Shown: in pieces, positions 7,681-9,819 of the stretch
How the letters are laid out: each line of letters opens with the position of its first letter
Numbering within the stretch: position 1 is the stretch's first letter
DNA from: JACXVD01 sp047975785
Lineage (GTDB): Bacteria > Pseudomonadota > Alphaproteobacteria > Sphingomonadales > Sphingomonadaceae
Assembly (NCBI GenBank): GCA_047975785.1
Contig: JBKEEC010000242.1
Span: forward strand, 1 to 9,819
Direction of reading: 5' to 3'
Length of the DNA: 9,819 bases
Program-made: the position numbers and the translations under genes
The notes under the pieces: generated by a model
Told to the model about the DNA's origin: nothing
The model's input: the letters and a program-made list of their open reading frames with translations, nothing else
Database searches by the model: none

Positions 7681-7702
7681 AAGCCTGCCTGGTAAAGCCT
7701 GC
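7675..7702 (+). repeat. Tandem duplication, 2 x 14 bp
   Basis: CTGGTAAAGCCTGC occurs at 7675-7688 and again, identical and with no gap, at 7689-7702. Perfect identity suggests a recent slippage event. The first copy begins within the right arm of the hairpin behind the SPOR gene. Confidence 0.9.
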
Positions 7703-7757
7703 GCCGCTCCTGAGCGTTTCAGGCTGCAGATGCGCCAGCATCATTGCAGTCTGACAT

Positions 7758-7862
7758 TAGAGTGTGATGACAAAAAGTGGGCACCGGTTTTTGTCAAAAA
7801 ATCACACGACAACAAAAGTATAAAGAGCGGGATGTGATTCTGTCATATGTCATCCCGCTCTA
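7758..7862. repeat. Compound palindromic intergenic element (two hairpins)
   Basis: About 105 bp. The ends are inverted: TAGAG (7758-7762) and CTCTA (7858-7862). Hairpin 1 pairs GTGTGATGACAAAAA (7762-7776) with the split arm TTTTTGTC (7788-7795) plus ATCACAC (7801-7807), with AAAAA (7796-7800) bulged out and the loop GTGGGCACCGG (7777-7787). Hairpin 2 pairs AGAGCGGGATG (7824-7834) with CATCCCGCTCT (7851-7861), a perfect 11-bp stem whose 16-base loop contains a GATTC (GANTC) site at 7836-7840. The layout, the AAAAGTGGGCACCGGTTTT core and the GATTC loop agree, from memory, with a palindromic element repeated hundreds of times between genes in Rhizobiales and other alphaproteobacteria, in the manner of RIME or Bru-RS repeats. 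No T-run follows either stem on the plus strand. The structure is certain; family membership is recalled, not searched. Confidence 0.75.
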
Positions 7863-7870
7863 GACGCAGT

Positions 7871-7898
7871 GCGAATGACAGGATGCGAATGACAGGAT
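7871..7898 (+). repeat. Second tandem duplication, 2 x 14 bp
   Basis: GCGAATGACAGGAT occurs at 7871-7884 and again, identical and adjacent, at 7885-7898. Its sequence is unrelated to the first duplication, yet it has the same unit length and copy number. It begins nine bases after the palindromic element ends. Confidence 0.9.
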
Positions 7899-7996
7899 CT
7901 GCCGGCTTTTCGCGGCTTGCTCCCGATGCTCTATCCACATGACAGTGATCCGCCTGCCTTGCGGAAATGGCAGTTTTCCGGCAGATACTGCTGCTT

Positions 7997-9013
7997 ATGA
8001 CACCTGCCATATTCGGGATTTCCGGGGCCACGCTCTCGGCTGATGAAACGGACTTTTTCCGGGATAGTGATCCGGCCGGTTATATCCTGTTTGCCCGCAA
8101 TTGCGAGAACCGCGACCAGCTCAGGGCGTTGACGGATGAATTGCGCAGCATCCATGGCCGTGACCGCCTGTTTATCTGCATCGATCAGGAAGGTGGACGG
8201 GTGGCTCGCATGAAGGCACCGGAATGGACCCGCTTTCCGCCCGGAGAAGTGTTTGATCGCCTGTATGACATTGCCCCTGTCAGCGCGATAGAGGCCGCGC
8301 GCGCCAATGCGCAGGCTTTGGCTATTGAACTGGCAGAAGTAGGGATCAGTGCCGATTGCCTGCCCTTGCTTGATATTCGTCAGGCGCAGGGGCACGATGT
8401 GATAGGCGACCGGGCACTGGGGAGCGAACCTTTGCGAGTGGCAGCTTTGGGCCGTGCGATACTGGATGGGCTGGCTCAGGCGGGTGTCGTCGGGACTATC
8501 AAGCATATTCCCGGTCATGGACGCGCCCTTGCCGACAGCCACAAGGAACTGCCCGTTGTAACAGCCAGTGCTGAAGATCTGGAAACAGATCTGGCTCCAT
8601 TCAAAGCCTTGTCGGATGCGCCGGTGGGGATGACCGCCCATATCCGCTATACTGCGTGGGATGCAGACCACCCGGCAACGCAATCGCCTTATGTCATTCA
8701 GCAGATTATCCGTGAAGAGATCGGGTTTTCCGGCCTGCTGATGAGCGATGATCTGGACATGGAGGCGCTGGAGGGAAGCGTTGCGCAGCGTGCTGTTGCA
8801 GCCATTGCTGCCGGATGTGATCTTGCCCTCAATTGCTGGGCCAGAATGCCGGATATGATCGGCATTGCAGAACAGACTCCCGCCCTTTCAGGCGAAGGAG
8901 CGGCGCGGCTGGACAGGGCGCTGGCCTATGCGAATATGACAGGTGAGCAGGACCAGCAGGCATTGCTTGCCAAACGGGATGATTTGCTGGCCCTGGCGAG
9001 TAGTGCCGCGTGA
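7997..9013 (+). CDS. nagZ: Beta-N-acetylhexosaminidase (glycoside hydrolase family 3)
   Basis: Cytoplasmic GH3 enzyme that removes N-acetylglucosamine from GlcNAc-anhydro-muropeptides taken up during cell-wall recycling. In bacteria with inducible AmpC its product feeds AmpR signalling; nothing here shows such a link. From ATG 7997 the protein has 338 residues, the usual size of single-domain NagZ. Visible are PAGYILFARN (26-35), the substrate site IDQEGGRVARM (62-72), the NagZ signature KHIPGHG at 169-175 with the catalytic Asp-His loop D180-S-H182, and the nucleophile Asp at about 251 in MSDDLDM. ATG 7997 gives MTPAIFGISG, the N-terminus I expect for sphingomonads. An in-frame ATG at 7967 would add MAVFRQILLL; neither has a clear Shine-Dalgarno. 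The stop overlaps the scpA GTG (GTGA). The long leader, unlike the tight spacing elsewhere in this run, suggests a promoter of its own. Confidence 0.94.
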   Translation: MTPAIFGISGATLSADETDFFRDSDPAGYILFARNCENRDQLRALTDELRSIHGRDRLFICIDQEGGRVARMKAPEWTRFPPGEVFDRLYDIAPVSAIEAARANAQALAIELAEVGISADCLPLLDIRQAQGHDVIGDRALGSEPLRVAALGRAILDGLAQAGVVGTIKHIPGHGRALADSHKELPVVTASAEDLETDLAPFKALSDAPVGMTAHIRYTAWDADHPATQSPYVIQQIIREEIGFSGLLMSDDLDMEALEGSVAQRAVAAIAAGCDLALNCWARMPDMIGIAEQTPALSGEGAARLDRALAYANMTGEQDQQALLAKRDDLLALASSAA

Positions 9014-9819
9014 CAGGCGAGCAGACAGCAAGCGAACAGACAGATGGCGGCTTCATGTTTGCCGGGCCGGAGTTGGAACAGGATGAAGCGTGGGTTGAGC
9101 CTGCACCTGCTCCATCGGACAAGCCATCAGACAAGGATGCCCTTTATCTCGAACTGGACGGGTGGGAAGGTCCGCTTGATCTGTTGCTGGACCTTGCACG
9201 GCGGCAAAAGGTTGATTTGCGGCAGATTTCCATCCTTGGGCTGGTTGATCAGTATCTTGCCTATATTGATCATGCAGAAGCCCTGAAGCTGGAGCTTGCG
9301 GCAGATTATCTCGTAATGGCAGCGTGGCTTGCCTATCTCAAATCAGCATTATTGCTGCCCAAGGATGAGCAGGAAGATCCCAGCCCCGAAGAGCTGGCGC
9401 TTCGTCTGCAATTGCGGCTGCAGCGTCTGGGCGCGATGCGGGATGCCGGTGCAAGGTTGATGGCGCGGGACCGGATAGGACGGGATATTTTTCTCCGGCC
9501 TGCTCCCGAAGGCCTGCGAACAGACCGCAAGACCTTGTGGCAATGTGACTGGTATGCGCTGGTTCAGGCCTATGGTCAGGTAAAGGCCCGCACAGCCCCT
9601 GCAGTGCATATAGTGCGCGAACGTCCCGTCATGACGCTGGAAAGCGCCCTGCAGCGTGTGTCATCCATGCTGGGTGTCAGGCTGGACTGGGTAGGTCTGG
9701 AAGAGTTTTTACCTCCTCCTGCCGAGCCTCGTCTGCGCCGTTCGGCCTTGGCCAGCAGTTTTGTGGCTGCGCTGGAACTGGCACGGCTGGGCAAGGCGGA
9801 ACTGGAACAGAATGAGATA
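9010..9819 (+). CDS. scpA: Segregation and condensation protein A (3' end missing)
   Basis: Kleisin subunit that bridges the Smc heads and, with ScpB, forms the SMC condensin that organises and separates chromosomes. 270 codons are open to the window edge without a stop. After a non-conserved leader of about 45 residues comes the typical ScpA start YLELDGWEGPLDLLLDLARRQ, the N-terminal helical domain that contacts Smc (VDLRQISILGLVDQYLAYI, LAADYLVMAAWLAYLKSALL) and a charged central region. The C-terminal winged-helix part, RRSALASSFVAALELARLGK, should end about 10-25 residues beyond the edge. The GTG at 9010 overlaps the nagZ stop by four bases (GTGA), so translation is probably coupled; an in-frame ATG at 9055 would shorten the leader by 15 residues. 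scpB is expected next. The Pro/Glu/Asp-rich leader (EDEAWVEPAPAP-like composition) looks unstructured. Confidence 0.93.
   Translation, partial: MTGEQTASEQTDGGFMFAGPELEQDEAWVEPAPAPSDKPSDKDALYLELDGWEGPLDLLLDLARRQKVDLRQISILGLVDQYLAYIDHAEALKLELAADYLVMAAWLAYLKSALLLPKDEQEDPSPEELALRLQLRLQRLGAMRDAGARLMARDRIGRDIFLRPAPEGLRTDRKTLWQCDWYALVQAYGQVKARTAPAVHIVRERPVMTLESALQRVSSMLGVRLDWVGLEEFLPPPAEPRLRRSALASSFVAALELARLGKAELEQNEI

Larger units (their letters stand above)
7637..7966. other. Gene-free stretch between the SPOR gene and nagZ
   Basis: About 330 bases (360 if nagZ begins at 7997) without a credible gene; the short open frames lack a start context or family resemblance. It holds, in order, a hairpin just after the SPOR stop, a 14-bp tandem duplication, a weak nested hairpin (AGCCTG 7696-7701 with CAGGCT 7720-7725), the compound palindromic element, a second 14-bp tandem duplication and the nagZ leader. 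I see no clear promoter, although one for nagZ-scpA should be here if the hairpins stop transcription from argS. Confidence 0.8.

Noticed and set aside
7367..7744. A minus-strand open frame of 125 codons across the SPOR 3' end and the gap
   Set aside because: It overlaps the SPOR domain in antisense and covers the hairpin and duplication; no domain or ribosome site is seen.
7746..7870. GCAGT at 7746-7750 and 7866-7870 as a target-site duplication of the palindromic element
   Set aside because: The copies lie at unequal distances (7 and 3 bases) from the element ends, and a 5-base match is easily chance.
1..9819. A new defence, mobile or biosynthetic system
   Set aside because: Every sizeable gene except one lipoprotein is a recognised housekeeping gene. 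There is no integrase, transposase, nuclease-helicase pair, toxin-antitoxin pair or CRISPR-like spaced repeat.

Overview
The window reads as ordinary core chromosome of an alphaproteobacterium. The protein sequences and the order argS – SPOR protein – nagZ – scpA point to the order Sphingomonadales, probably an Erythrobacteraceae or Sphingomonadaceae relative. This is a judgement from remembered family sequences, not from a search. I see no phage, integrase, transposase, CRISPR, toxin-antitoxin or other defence genes, and no tRNA or rRNA.

Left part (1-4233). A secreted-type M1 metallopeptidase of the leukotriene A4 hydrolase family enters from the left on the + strand, with its N-terminus outside the window. 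It converges, with only 20 bases between stop codons, on a minus-strand cluster read as ispH, thrB, rnhA. ispH and thrB overlap by one base (TGATG) and thrB and rnhA are 18 bases apart, so the three are very probably one transcript. They make isoprenoid precursors, threonine and RNase HI: three unrelated housekeeping jobs.

Middle (4234-6791). A short divergent region holding a 10-bp inverted repeat separates ispH from a + strand gene for an unrecognised lipoprotein. That gene is followed by argS (arginyl-tRNA synthetase), whose start has no clear Shine-Dalgarno sequence and sits just behind a nested hairpin.

Right part (6794-9819). A bitopic SPOR-domain protein follows argS directly. Next comes a gene-free stretch of about 330-360 bases. 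It contains a hairpin, two independent 14-bp tandem duplications and a compound two-hairpin palindromic element of about 105 bp. That element matches, from memory, an intergenic repeat family scattered through alphaproteobacterial genomes. After it come nagZ (peptidoglycan-recycling beta-N-acetylglucosaminidase) and scpA (condensin kleisin), overlapping as GTGA; scpA runs off the right edge. This half brings together septal peptidoglycan binding, wall recycling and chromosome segregation.

I found no convincing new multi-gene system. The best item for a second look is the palindromic element and its flanking duplications between the SPOR gene and nagZ. The unknown lipoprotein comes next.
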